A stretch of DNA of 64,000 bases from Caryophanales bacterium (lineage in GTDB: Bacteria; Bacillota_I; Bacilli_A; Izemoplasmatales; UBA1188), in contig JACKCW010000001.1 of the NCBI GenBank assembly GCA_020633845.1, positions 1 through 64,000 on the forward strand, read 5' to 3'. How positions within the stretch are numbered: the first letter of the stretch is position 1; every line of letters starts with the position of its first letter. The notes beneath the pieces are model-generated. The model was given only the letters and a program-made list of their open reading frames with translations, searched no databases and was not told where the DNA came from. Of the stretch, positions 34,016 through 41,809 are shown piece after piece. The position numbers and the translations under genes are program-made.

Positions 34016-37000
34016 TTATTCAGTTTTTTCCGGAGAAGAATAATTCATTCCGGCATATCTTTCATACATGGTAAATCTTTCTTTAGCGTGTTCAATATTT
34101 TCATCTAGAAGTTCTTGCGCCTTAACTGGATTAATTGAAGATAAGGTTGCATATCTTCTTTCATTCATTAAGAAATCGTGATATTTATCCCAAGCCGGTT
34201 TAGGCGTATCAAGTTGGAATGGATTCTTTCCTTCTTCTTTTAATCGAGGATCATATCTGAAGAGAGGGAAATATCCGCATTCGGTTGCGAGTTTAGCCTC
34301 TTTTTGAGAATTACCCATACCGCCCGCTATACCATGAGCGATACAAGGTGAATAAGCGATAACGATAGAAGGACCATGGTAACTTTCCGCTTCTTTTAAA
34401 GCTTTAACCATCTGTGCTTCATTGGCTCCATGAGAAATAGTAGCGACATAAACATGTCCGTAACTCATAGCGATAGCCGCTAAATCCTTTTTCTTTCCCG
34501 GTTTTCCGGCCGCGGTAAACTTAGCGATAGAACCGGTTCTCGAAGATTTAGATGATTGACCGCCGGTATTGGAATAAACTTCGGTATCCACAACAAGAAT
34601 ATTAACATCTTCTTGGTTAGCGATAACGTGATCAAGTCCTCCGTAACCGATATCATATGCCCAGCCGTCTCCACCAAAAATCCAGTTAGACTGTTTAACA
34701 AAATACTGTTTCTGTTTTAAGATTTCTTTAGCGGATAGCGCTTCTTCTTTATTAAGAGCGGCAATAAGTTTCTTCGCAAGATCTAAGGTATAATCGCCAT
34801 CTTCTTTATGAAGAATCCAATCTTCAAATAAAGCTTTGGTTTCTTCCGACACTTTATCTTCCGCATCCTTCATCATAACTTCCAGTTTTTCTCTCATTGT
34901 CTTAATTCCGACAGTAATTCCGAAACCAAATTCGGCATTATCTTCAAAAAGAGAATTTGCCCAAGCCGGGCCTCTTCCTTCTGAACCAACTGTATATGGA
35001 GAAGAAGGGAAAGACGCACCATAAATAGACGAACATCCGGTAGCGTTAGCGACAACCATTCTGTCGCCGAATAACTGAGTTATATTTTTAATATAAGGAG
35101 TTTCTCCGCATCCGGCGCAAGCTCCGGAGAATTCAAAGAGAGGTTTAGCAAACTGAAGATTCTTCGGATTGTTTTTACCAACAAGATCCGATTTATATGT
35201 AACTTTATTATAGAAATAATCGCCAAGAGCCACTTCCGGACTCTTTAGAGCTTCGTGAATCGGATAGAAACTTAAAGCGCCGACCGGGCATTGGTTAATA
35301 CAAGCGCTGCAGCCGGTACAATCTTTTACCGAAACCTGAATTCTAAAAGACAGCCCTTCAAGACCTTTACCGTTGGCCTTAAGATATACAGCCCCTTCCG
35401 GAGCGGCCGCTTTTTCTTCTTCAGTTACTAAGAATGGACGAATAGCCGCATGCGGGCAAACGAATGAACATTGGTTACACTGAATGCACTTCTCTTGATC
35501 CCATTTAGGAACCTCGGAAGCTATCGCGCGTTTTTCATAAGCGGTTGTGCCCATCGGCATCATTCCGTCTTCATAGCCTTTAAATGCTGAAACCGGAAGA
35601 TCATAGCCTTTAATTTTGTCCACTGGTTCTGCAATATTTTTAACGAAATCAGGACGGTATTTTTCTTCTTGAACTGGATCAGGTCCAAGGTCTTTCCAAG
35701 CTTTCTTAACTGGAACTTGTCTAAGTCCGGTGCCGCCGATTTCAATGGCTTTATAATTCATTTCAACGATAGCGTCGCCTTTTCTTCCATAAGTTTTCTT
35801 AGCATAATATTTCATTAAATCAAGAGCTTTAACATAAGGAATAATCTGTTCGTTAAGTTTAAAGAAGGCTGACTGCATAATAGTGTTGATTCTTCCGCCG
35901 AGTCCTACGGATTGAGCGAGTTTTGATGCGTCGATAACGAATAATTTAATATTTCTTTCAGCAAGAATCTTTTTAACTTTATTCGGCATAGCCTTTTCTA
36001 ATTCTTCATCGTTATACTGAGTATTTAAAAGGAAAGTGCCATTCTTTTTAAGGCCGCCGATTAAATCATATTTGTTTAAATATGAATCTTGCGAGCAAGA
36101 TACAAAATCCGGAGTATTAACAAGATAAGTCGATTTAATCGGATTTTTACCGAATCTTAGATGCATTCTGGTGACGCCGCCAGATTTTTTCGAGTCATAA
36201 GACGAGTAAGCCTGAGCATACATACTGGTGTTGTCGCCAATTAGTTTAATTGCATCCTTGCAGGCACCAACAGTTCCGTCTGATCCTAGACCGAAGAATA
36301 AAAGTTCGGTTGTTGAAGGATCACCGCAAGCTACTTCACTTAGAAGAGGAAGAGAAGTATGCATAACGTCATCTTCAATACCAACGGTGAAATGATCCTT
36401 CATCTTACCTTCCAGGTTTTTAAAGACGGCTATAATTTGTCTTGGAGATACATCTTTTGAAGAAAGCCCATAGATACCGCCGACAATCTTCGGAGCGTTT
36501 TCTACGCCGTAATATGCGGCCTTAATATCTAGATATAAAGGTTCGCCGATTGATCCTGATTCTTTCGTTCTGTCTAAAACCGCAATTCTCTTAACGCTCT
36601 TAGGAACGGCTTTGAATAAATATTTAGAAGAGAAAGGACGATAAAGATGAACTTCGACAATTCCGACTTTCTTTCCTTTTTTATTGAGATAATCCACAAC
36701 TTCTTCCGATACTTGGCAAGCTGAACCCATTAGAATAATAACTTCTTCGGCTTCCGGATCTCCATAATAATTGAAAGGTTCGTAATTTCTTCCGGTTGCT
36801 TTCGAGATAGCTTTCATGTATTTAGCAACAATATCCGGAATAGCTTCATAGAACTTATCCGATGATTCTCTCGCTTGGAAATAAACGTCATCGTTTTGAG
36901 CAGTACCGTGAATAGTTGGAGCGGCACTGTTTAAAGCTCTTTCTCTAAACTTATCAACCTTTTCTTTATCAATAAGTTTATCGAATACCTCATAATCCAT

Positions 37001-37558
37001 GACTTCGATTTTATTTACTTCGTGACTGGTTCTAAAACCATCAAAGAAATGCATAAAAGGCACTGAAGATTCAATAGCGGCAAGGTGAGCTATGCCGGCA
37101 AGATCCATAACTTCCTGAACTGATCCGCTCGCAAGCATTCCCCATCCGGTTTGGCGGGCAGCCATAACATCTTGATGGTCACCAAAAATTGATAAAGCGT
37201 GAACCGCAAGACTTCTGGCAGCAACGTGCATAACACCAGGGAGAAGTTCTCCGGCGATTTTATACATATTAGGAATTTTAAGAAGCAAACCCTGACTGGC
37301 AGTGAATGTGGTAGTTAAAGCTCCGGCTAAAAGCGATCCATGAACGCTTCCGGCAGCTCCGGCTTCTGATTGCATTTCTACAACTCTAACCGGCATTCCG
37401 AAAAGATTTTTCTTTCCTTGAGAAGACCAAAGGTCAATATATTCCGGCATCGGTGAAGACGGGGTAATCGGATAGATACCCGCAACTTCGGTAAAAGCGT
37501 AGGCGCAGTATGCCGCAGCTTGGTTGCCATCCATTGACGCAAATACTTTTTTTGTCAT
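34016..37558 (-). CDS. nifJ: Pyruvate:ferredoxin (flavodoxin) oxidoreductase
   Basis: 1180-residue single-chain PFOR from the ATG at 37558 (GGAGG 8 nt upstream). In order: pyruvate-binding domain I (YPITPSSPMPE), domains II and III, a ferredoxin domain with CIQCNQCSFVC and CTGCSACINQC (two 4Fe-4S clusters), and the C-terminal TPP domain with CAGCGE, GGDGWAYDIGYGG and EVYSNTGGQSSKSS. It oxidises pyruvate to acetyl-CoA and CO2, reducing ferredoxin, and is oxygen-sensitive. Its promoter carries an 18-nt palindrome over the -35 element. It is the key evidence for an anaerobic lifestyle. Confidence 0.97.
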   Translation of the reverse strand: MTKKVFASMDGNQAAAYCAYAFTEVAGIYPITPSSPMPEYIDLWSSQGKKNLFGMPVRVVEMQSEAGAAGSVHGSLLAGALTTTFTASQGLLLKIPNMYKIAGELLPGVMHVAARSLAVHALSIFGDHQDVMAARQTGWGMLASGSVQEVMDLAGIAHLAAIESSVPFMHFFDGFRTSHEVNKIEVMDYEVFDKLIDKEKVDKFRERALNSAAPTIHGTAQNDDVYFQARESSDKFYEAIPDIVAKYMKAISKATGRNYEPFNYYGDPEAEEVIILMGSACQVSEEVVDYLNKKGKKVGIVEVHLYRPFSSKYLFKAVPKSVKRIAVLDRTKESGSIGEPLYLDIKAAYYGVENAPKIVGGIYGLSSKDVSPRQIIAVFKNLEGKMKDHFTVGIEDDVMHTSLPLLSEVACGDPSTTELLFFGLGSDGTVGACKDAIKLIGDNTSMYAQAYSSYDSKKSGGVTRMHLRFGKNPIKSTYLVNTPDFVSCSQDSYLNKYDLIGGLKKNGTFLLNTQYNDEELEKAMPNKVKKILAERNIKLFVIDASKLAQSVGLGGRINTIMQSAFFKLNEQIIPYVKALDLMKYYAKKTYGRKGDAIVEMNYKAIEIGGTGLRQVPVKKAWKDLGPDPVQEEKYRPDFVKNIAEPVDKIKGYDLPVSAFKGYEDGMMPMGTTAYEKRAIASEVPKWDQEKCIQCNQCSFVCPHAAIRPFLVTEEEKAAAPEGAVYLKANGKGLEGLSFRIQVSVKDCTGCSACINQCPVGALSFYPIHEALKSPEVALGDYFYNKVTYKSDLVGKNNPKNLQFAKPLFEFSGACAGCGETPYIKNITQLFGDRMVVANATGCSSIYGASFPSSPYTVGSEGRGPAWANSLFEDNAEFGFGITVGIKTMREKLEVMMKDAEDKVSEETKALFEDWILHKEDGDYTLDLAKKLIAALNKEEALSAKEILKQKQYFVKQSNWIFGGDGWAYDIGYGGLDHVIANQEDVNILVVDTEVYSNTGGQSSKSSRTGSIAKFTAAGKPGKKKDLAAIAMSYGHVYVATISHGANEAQMVKALKEAESYHGPSIVIAYSPCIAHGIAGGMGNSQKEAKLATECGYFPLFRYDPRLKEEGKNPFQLDTPKPAWDKYHDFLMNERRYATLSSINPVKAQELLDENIEHAKERFTMYERYAGMNYSSPEKTE

Positions 37559-37608
37559 TAAACTTTCCTCCAATTTACGTTTAATTTTGTTCTTATACAA
37601 CCTGAATA

Positions 37609-37637
37609 ATTATAATACATTGAAATATATATTTCAA
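37609..37637 (-). promoter_or_regulatory. PFOR promoter with palindromic operator
   Basis: TTGAAA (37632-37637), 17-nt spacer and perfect TATAAT (37609-37614). The -35 region is embedded in the perfect palindrome TTGAAATATATATTTCAA (37620-37637). The TTG...CAA ends at 18-nt length resemble a Rex-type redox operator (TTGTTAA-N4-TTAACAA in clostridia), but the inner bases differ, so the regulator is unproven. Confidence 0.7.
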
Positions 37638-37658
37638 GGTTGATGAAACGGCTTTTTC

Positions 37659-37688
37659 TTTACGAATCGAAAAGTTTTATTGTATAAT
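37659..37688 (+). promoter_or_regulatory. Promoter for the membrane protein at 37707
   Basis: TTTACG (37659-37664), 18-nt spacer and perfect TATAAT (37683-37688) on the plus strand, back to back with the PFOR promoter. Confidence 0.6.
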
Positions 37689-37706
37689 GGCTTAAGAGGT
37701 ATCCAT

Positions 37707-38402
37707 GTGAAAAATAAAATTTTCTATCCATTTATAATTATTGAGTTCCTTCTTTTCGTTTTTTCCACGATTGCGGCGATGGGTTCCGTAGATTTTTCTG
37801 ATACATATTTACGGTTTTCGAGCGTCGTATTGTGTTTCATTTTCATTTTAGTGGCTGTTAACCGAAATAAAACCGATAAAATATTCGGATCTTTATTCGC
37901 TTTATCAATTGTTGCGGCCGAGGTTTTCGCTACTATTTTAAGCGCCACCCTTATAAATAAGTTTCTGGCGGTGCTCTTTTATGCTTTATCCCAGGTTGTA
38001 ATTTTAGTTCGCCTTCTTAAAGAATTAAAGATGAAAATATGGAAAGATTTACTAATTGTCGGCAGTGTTATTGTTCTTGTGAATGTCATTCTTCTTCTAA
38101 GTAATACCTTTACTTGGTTTTATTTTATGGCTTCTATCTATGGCGTTTTAATTATAAACAATGTCGTTCTCGCAATAATGGAATATAAAAAAACCAATCC
38201 TTTATATCGGCCTAATTGGTTTTTCTTAGCCGTCGGGTTGGCTTTTATCGCTATTTGTCATTTAAATGTTTTACTACAAGGCTTTGTCGGCGAAACCGCG
38301 GCACTTAGAAGTATTATCGATCTTTCCGCTTATACTTTCTTTATCCCGGGTCTTGTAATCGCCATCGTATCTTTTATGCTTTTTGAACCACGCGAAGCAT
38401 AG
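37707..38402 (+). CDS. Unrecognised multi-pass membrane protein
   Basis: 231 residues read from the GTG at 37707, which has AGAGGT 6 nt upstream; the frame opens 27 nt earlier without a site and inside the promoter. About eight hydrophobic segments are spaced evenly. The size, eight-helix plan and the segment AVGLAFIAICHLNVLLQGF vaguely recall YhhN/lysoplasmalogenase-type proteins, but I would not assign that. One of four plus-strand genes; its last 29 nt overlap the end of rsmH tail-to-tail, and no terminator is visible. Confidence 0.75.
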   Translation: MKNKIFYPFIIIEFLLFVFSTIAAMGSVDFSDTYLRFSSVVLCFIFILVAVNRNKTDKIFGSLFALSIVAAEVFATILSATLINKFLAVLFYALSQVVILVRLLKELKMKIWKDLLIVGSVIVLVNVILLLSNTFTWFYFMASIYGVLIINNVVLAIMEYKKTNPLYRPNWFFLAVGLAFIAICHLNVLLQGFVGETAALRSIIDLSAYTFFIPGLVIAIVSFMLFEPREA

Positions 38403-39297
38403 CCGAGTGCGATCTTCTGTTTCTTTCTAGTTCTTCTTCGCTAGGTAATATCGGTTTTTTAGTTATTCGTTTTAAAATCGGGTCTTCCGGCATAACCGGG
38501 AGGCCTTTTATATTTATCGGCGTGTAATTCTTTCTAAATATATCTTTTACTATTTTGTCTTCCAAAGGCTCAAAATCAATAACCGCTATTCTTCCGTCTT
38601 TATTTAACATTTCCACGGCTTGATTTAAAGAATCGCTTAAGGCATCCAGTTCATGGTTGACCGCCACTCTTAAAGCTTGAAAAGTTTTTTTCGCCGGATG
38701 TCCTTTTTTGCTTAATTCTTTCATCGGCAGGGCTTTTTTAATGACCGCAACCAATTCAAAGGTCGTATCTATCGGTTTTATTTTTCTATCGTTCACAATT
38801 GCTTTGGCGATTGCCGGGGCAAAATTATCTTCTCCATATCTATAAATAATATTTCTAATTTCTTCGTAAGAAAATTTATTGACGATATCCCAAGCGCTTA
38901 TTTTTAAGGTATCATCCATTCTCATATCAAGTTTAGCGTCTAAATTATAAGAAAATCCTTTTTCCGGAATATCGAATTGAAAAGAAGATACGCCAAGGTC
39001 ATATATTATCCCGTCAAAAGATAAAACTCCGAGCGCATTAAGTTCTTCTTTCAAATTAGAAAAATTGGATTTAATTATCGTGTAGTTATCTTTCTTGGTA
39101 GAAGAAAGCTTCTTTTTAGCTTCTTCAATGCTAAAATCATCCACGTCGAAAGCGTAAAGATGACCGGTTCCGTTAAGTTTTTGAAGAATTAAAGAAGAGT
39201 GTCCGCCGCCACCTAAAGTAGCGTCTACGTATACTCCGCCTTTTTTTATATTAAGATTGTCGATAGCTTCATTTAAAAGAACCGGGATATGTTCCAT
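38374..39297 (-). CDS. rsmH: 16S rRNA (cytosine-1402 N4)-methyltransferase
   Basis: 307 residues. HIPVLLNEAIDNL starts it, GGVYVDATLGGGGHSS is the SAM motif I, and HPAKKTFQALRVAVNHELDALS is the signature segment. Works on the same nucleotide as RsmI (2371-3213). In Bacillus it heads the mraZ-rsmH-ftsL division cluster; here no ftsL or pbp follows, in line with a lineage that has moved or lost these genes. TATAAT lies 12-20 nt upstream as a weak promoter candidate. Confidence 0.95.
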   Translation of the reverse strand: MEHIPVLLNEAIDNLNIKKGGVYVDATLGGGGHSSLILQKLNGTGHLYAFDVDDFSIEEAKKKLSSTKKDNYTIIKSNFSNLKEELNALGVLSFDGIIYDLGVSSFQFDIPEKGFSYNLDAKLDMRMDDTLKISAWDIVNKFSYEEIRNIIYRYGEDNFAPAIAKAIVNDRKIKPIDTTFELVAVIKKALPMKELSKKGHPAKKTFQALRVAVNHELDALSDSLNQAVEMLNKDGRIAVIDFEPLEDKIVKDIFRKNYTPINIKGLPVMPEDPILKRITKKPILPSEEELERNRRSHSAMLRVVQKA

Positions 39298-39332
39298 ATA
39301 TGCCTCATCTCTATTATACCTAAAGACGAAAG

Positions 39333-39355
39333 AAAAAGCGCCCTTTGAGCGCTTT
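39333..39355 (-). terminator. Intrinsic terminator after rpmF
   Basis: AAAGCGC/GCGCTTT stem with a 6-nt loop and TTTTTCTTT on the minus strand, 5 nt after the rpmF stop. It separates queT-DUF177-rpmF from rsmH. Confidence 0.85.
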
Positions 39356-39359
39356 TGTC

Positions 39360-39563
39360 TTATTTTTTTTCTTCTTCTTTTTCTTTCTTTTCTTTAATCT
39401 GAATTATCTGTTCGCCTTTGTAGAAGCCTTTAGCGTCTACTTGATGGCTAACACTGTATTCTCCGGTTTCAGGATCTTTTACAAGTGTCGGAGCAATTAA
39501 ATTCTTGCCGCCGCGACGAACTCTCTTAACAGATTTACTGGTCTTTCTGAATGGAACTGCCAT
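39360..39563 (-). CDS. rpmF: 50S ribosomal protein L32 (zinc-free form)
   Basis: 67 residues starting MAVPFRKTSKSVKRVRRGG. The positions that hold two CxxC pairs in zinc forms are occupied by other residues (TGEYSVSHQVDAKGFYKGE), so this is a C-minus L32. It has a lysine/glutamate tail. It follows DUF177 by 3 nt, the widely conserved yceD-rpmF pair, and could be downstream of the preQ1 switch. Confidence 0.95.
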   Translation of the reverse strand: MAVPFRKTSKSVKRVRRGGKNLIAPTLVKDPETGEYSVSHQVDAKGFYKGEQIIQIKEKKEKEEEKK

Positions 39564-39566
39564 TTT

Positions 39567-40022
39567 TCACTCCTCCTTATCTTTATATAGTGATGAGAAA
39601 GGATTTTCCTTCTTTATCTCATAGGTGTCTTCCTGATGAAATACAGCGCCTTCGGATAAGACGCGTACCGGTAAGTGAAGATATATTTCACTCCAGATAA
39701 TCTCATCCAAATCAATGGTATTGCCTTCGATAAGGAACGAGTCGTCATCAGTCACCTTAAAAGTATAAATCAATTCGGTATCAAAATCAACTAAAACTTT
39801 TACCGGCTTTAGAGTTAATGCGCAAGGGGCCATAATAGAAGTCTTTACATGAAGAAAGAAAACAAATTCATCGCTTTCTTTGATATAATCAAAGGTCCCG
39901 GATATCTTTGTATCCGCAACATCCAGGATTTCTTCACTGATCTTATCTTTAAACGAAATAGTCCCTTCTATTTTATTGTCGACAGTAAGTTTTCTTTTGA
40001 GTTCGTTAACCGAATATTTCAT
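39567..40022 (-). CDS. DUF177/YceD family protein
   Basis: 151 residues. IMAPCALTLKPVKVLVDFDTELIYTF is the conserved block around the invariant cysteine (residues about 60-85). YceD is linked to 23S rRNA accumulation in plants and bacteria and is nearly always next to rpmF. Its ATG overlaps the queT TGA by 4 nt (ATGA), so translation is coupled to queT. In Bacillus the equivalent order is ylbM(tmcAL)-ylbN-rpmF; here tmcAL is divergent. Confidence 0.9.
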   Translation of the reverse strand: MKYSVNELKRKLTVDNKIEGTISFKDKISEEILDVADTKISGTFDYIKESDEFVFFLHVKTSIMAPCALTLKPVKVLVDFDTELIYTFKVTDDDSFLIEGNTIDLDEIIWSEIYLHLPVRVLSEGAVFHQEDTYEIKKENPFSSLYKDKEE

Positions 40023-40516
40023 TCCAGCAATTCCTTTCTTTCACATCTTATAACTTTTAAGAATCCTTTATTTTTTTGAAGAAGTCTAAAAGTTATATAG
40101 CCTATCACACAATCAATTATAAACATTGATCCTACAATCTCCGCAAAGGTAAGCCAAAAAGGAAGGTCTAGCATATACCAAACTTCAAAAACTACGATTA
40201 CCGAAGTTAAAACGGGCCAAATAGATGCAATAAATAATTTTTTAGTAAAACATATCAGGATAACCGCAATCGCTGTTGAAAGTGTTCCGAAAATCATGTC
40301 GACAAGCGCAAACTCCGGATTAAAGAAATTCGCGATTAAAACACCGATAGTAACGCCTATTCCGTATTTTTTCCTATAGTAAGTCAGAAGAACAAGACAT
40401 TCCGAGATTCTAAACTGCGGCGATCCGTATGACAAAGGATAAAGAGCTAAAGTAAGAGCCACGTATAAAGCGGCAACGATACCGATATCCGCGATATCTC
40501 TTATAGTTTTTTTCAT
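40019..40516 (-). CDS. queT: QueT: queuosine-precursor ECF transporter S component
   Basis: 165 residues, about five to six membrane helices. ALYVALTLALYPLSYGSPQFRISECLVLL is the conserved QueT segment (residues 14-42), and the C-terminal LPFWLTFAEIVGSMFIIDCVIGYI also fits. S components bind the ligand (preQ1/queuine precursors) and use shared EcfT-EcfA1-EcfA2, encoded at 7.4-10 kb in this window. The start codon lies right behind a preQ1-I riboswitch platform. The gene ends in TGA overlapping DUF177. Confidence 0.92.
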   Translation of the reverse strand: MKKTIRDIADIGIVAALYVALTLALYPLSYGSPQFRISECLVLLTYYRKKYGIGVTIGVLIANFFNPEFALVDMIFGTLSTAIAVILICFTKKLFIASIWPVLTSVIVVFEVWYMLDLPFWLTFAEIVGSMFIIDCVIGYITFRLLQKNKGFLKVIRCERKELLE

Positions 40517-40602
40517 AAAAAATCTCCCATTTTTTAGGAGAATATATAAATATATTCCCTGTTTTAGATTTTAGAAGGAGGTTAGACAAGGAACTCCTTC
40601 AT
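40517..40602 (-). ncRNA. preQ1-I riboswitch controlling queT
   Basis: Reading the RNA from about 40600: P1 GAAGGAG/CUCCUUC (7 bp, 40594-40600 and 40574-40580), loop UUCCUUGUCUAAC ending UAAC as in known class I aptamers, an A-rich tail, and CAGGG (40557-40561) that can form the P2 pseudoknot with CCUUG of the loop. CAGGG continues into an antiterminator stem (GGGAAUAUA with UAUAUUCUC). The rival hairpin UCUCC/GGAGA sequesters GGGAG, the queT ribosome site, and is followed by six U just before AUG. Ligand binding should turn queT off. Confidence 0.85.
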
Positions 40603-40606
40603 AGTT

Positions 40607-40634
40607 ATTATAAGGTATGCGCCGAATTTGTAAA
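40607..40634 (-). promoter_or_regulatory. queT promoter
   Basis: TTTACA (40629-40634), 16-nt spacer, TATAAT (40607-40612) on the minus strand. Predicted start near 40600 coincides with the first base of the preQ1 aptamer. The -35 overlaps that of the divergent tmcAL promoter. Confidence 0.8.
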
Positions 40635-40656
40635 GGACGAAAAATTATTATATAAT
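40628..40656 (+). promoter_or_regulatory. tmcAL promoter
   Basis: TTGTAA (40628-40633), 17-nt spacer, perfect TATAAT (40651-40656) on the plus strand. Predicted leader is only about 10 nt. Confidence 0.8.
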
Positions 40657-40672
40657 GAGATAGGTGATAAAA

Positions 40673-41809
40673 ATGAAGATAGCAGGAATTATTGCAGAAT
40701 TCAATCCTTTCCACTACGGACATGCATATTTGATTGAAAAAGTTAAAGAAGAGATTAAACCGGATTTAACTATTGTGGCAATGAGCCCTAATTTTGTTAT
40801 GCGCGGTGAACCGGCGATATTTGACAAGATGGAAAGAACGAAAATTGCGTTAAACGAAGGAATAGATATCGTGGCCGAAATACCTACCGTATATGCTGTC
40901 CAGGCGGCTGATGTTTTCGCATTTAAGGGCGTACAAATATTAAATGCACTCGGAATAACCGATTTGTGTTTCGGCGTTGAAAATAATGAGGAAGAGCAAA
41001 TAAAAGAAATCGCAAAGGTAATGACGGAAAAAACTTATAAAAAATATTTGCACGATTTTTTAGATGAAGGAAATAGTTTTAATTCCAGTTCGAAAAAAGC
41101 GCTTTTAAAAATAAATACTGAATTTGAAAAAATAATTGTAAATCCAAACAACCTTTTAGCCATTCAATATTTAATTGCGATAAAGGAAATTAATCCTTCT
41201 ATCGTTCCCCATTTCTTTTTACGGGCGAAAACCGGGTATTTTGATTCAATTAAGAAAAAAACTACAATTCAAAGTGCTACTGCGCTTAGAGAATTGATAG
41301 TAAAAAGAAAATTCGGGAAGTTTTTTTCCTATTCCGTAAAAAATTTAACACCTCATGTGAAAAACGACTATTTAGAATTGATAAAATATCGAATTTTATC
41401 TAGCAGCAGTAAAGAATTATCCGAAATTTTAGGCGTAACCGAAGGCTTTGAAAATAAACTCAAAAATCTCGAAGATATAAAAAATTGGGATAGTCTTGTA
41501 AATTCTCTTGTCTCTAAAAGAGACAGAGAAACAAAAATCAACCGAATACTTATTGCCGTCCTTTTAAATATAAAAAAGGAAGAATCAAAACTTCTTACTT
41601 TGGATTATATAAGAATACTTGGCTTTGACTCGCTAGGACAAACTCATCTTAAAACACTGAGAAATGATAATCTTCAGATTATATCAAATATAAAAAGAGA
41701 CCTTCCGGCCTCTTTATATCGGGAAATAGATTTCACAAAGATATACTCCGTTCCTCACCACGATCAAAATCTGGAAATAAAGGAATATTCGCCGATTATC
41801 AAAAATTAA
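40673..41809 (+). CDS. tmcAL: tRNA(Met) cytidine acetate ligase
   Basis: 378 residues from the ATG at 40673 (AGGTGA upstream; a GTG three codons earlier is unlikely). Nucleotidyltransferase-like fold with GIIAEFNPFHYGH: the HxGH motif is at 14-17. TmcAL makes ac4C34 in elongator tRNA-Met using acetate and ATP (B. subtilis YlbM). Divergent from queT-DUF177-rpmF, whereas in Bacillus it is co-directional with ylbN-rpmF. Its stop is immediately adjacent, tail to tail, to the next gene. Confidence 0.93.
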   Translation: MKIAGIIAEFNPFHYGHAYLIEKVKEEIKPDLTIVAMSPNFVMRGEPAIFDKMERTKIALNEGIDIVAEIPTVYAVQAADVFAFKGVQILNALGITDLCFGVENNEEEQIKEIAKVMTEKTYKKYLHDFLDEGNSFNSSSKKALLKINTEFEKIIVNPNNLLAIQYLIAIKEINPSIVPHFFLRAKTGYFDSIKKKTTIQSATALRELIVKRKFGKFFSYSVKNLTPHVKNDYLELIKYRILSSSSKELSEILGVTEGFENKLKNLEDIKNWDSLVNSLVSKRDRETKINRILIAVLLNIKKEESKLLTLDYIRILGFDSLGQTHLKTLRNDNLQIISNIKRDLPASLYREIDFTKIYSVPHHDQNLEIKEYSPIIKN

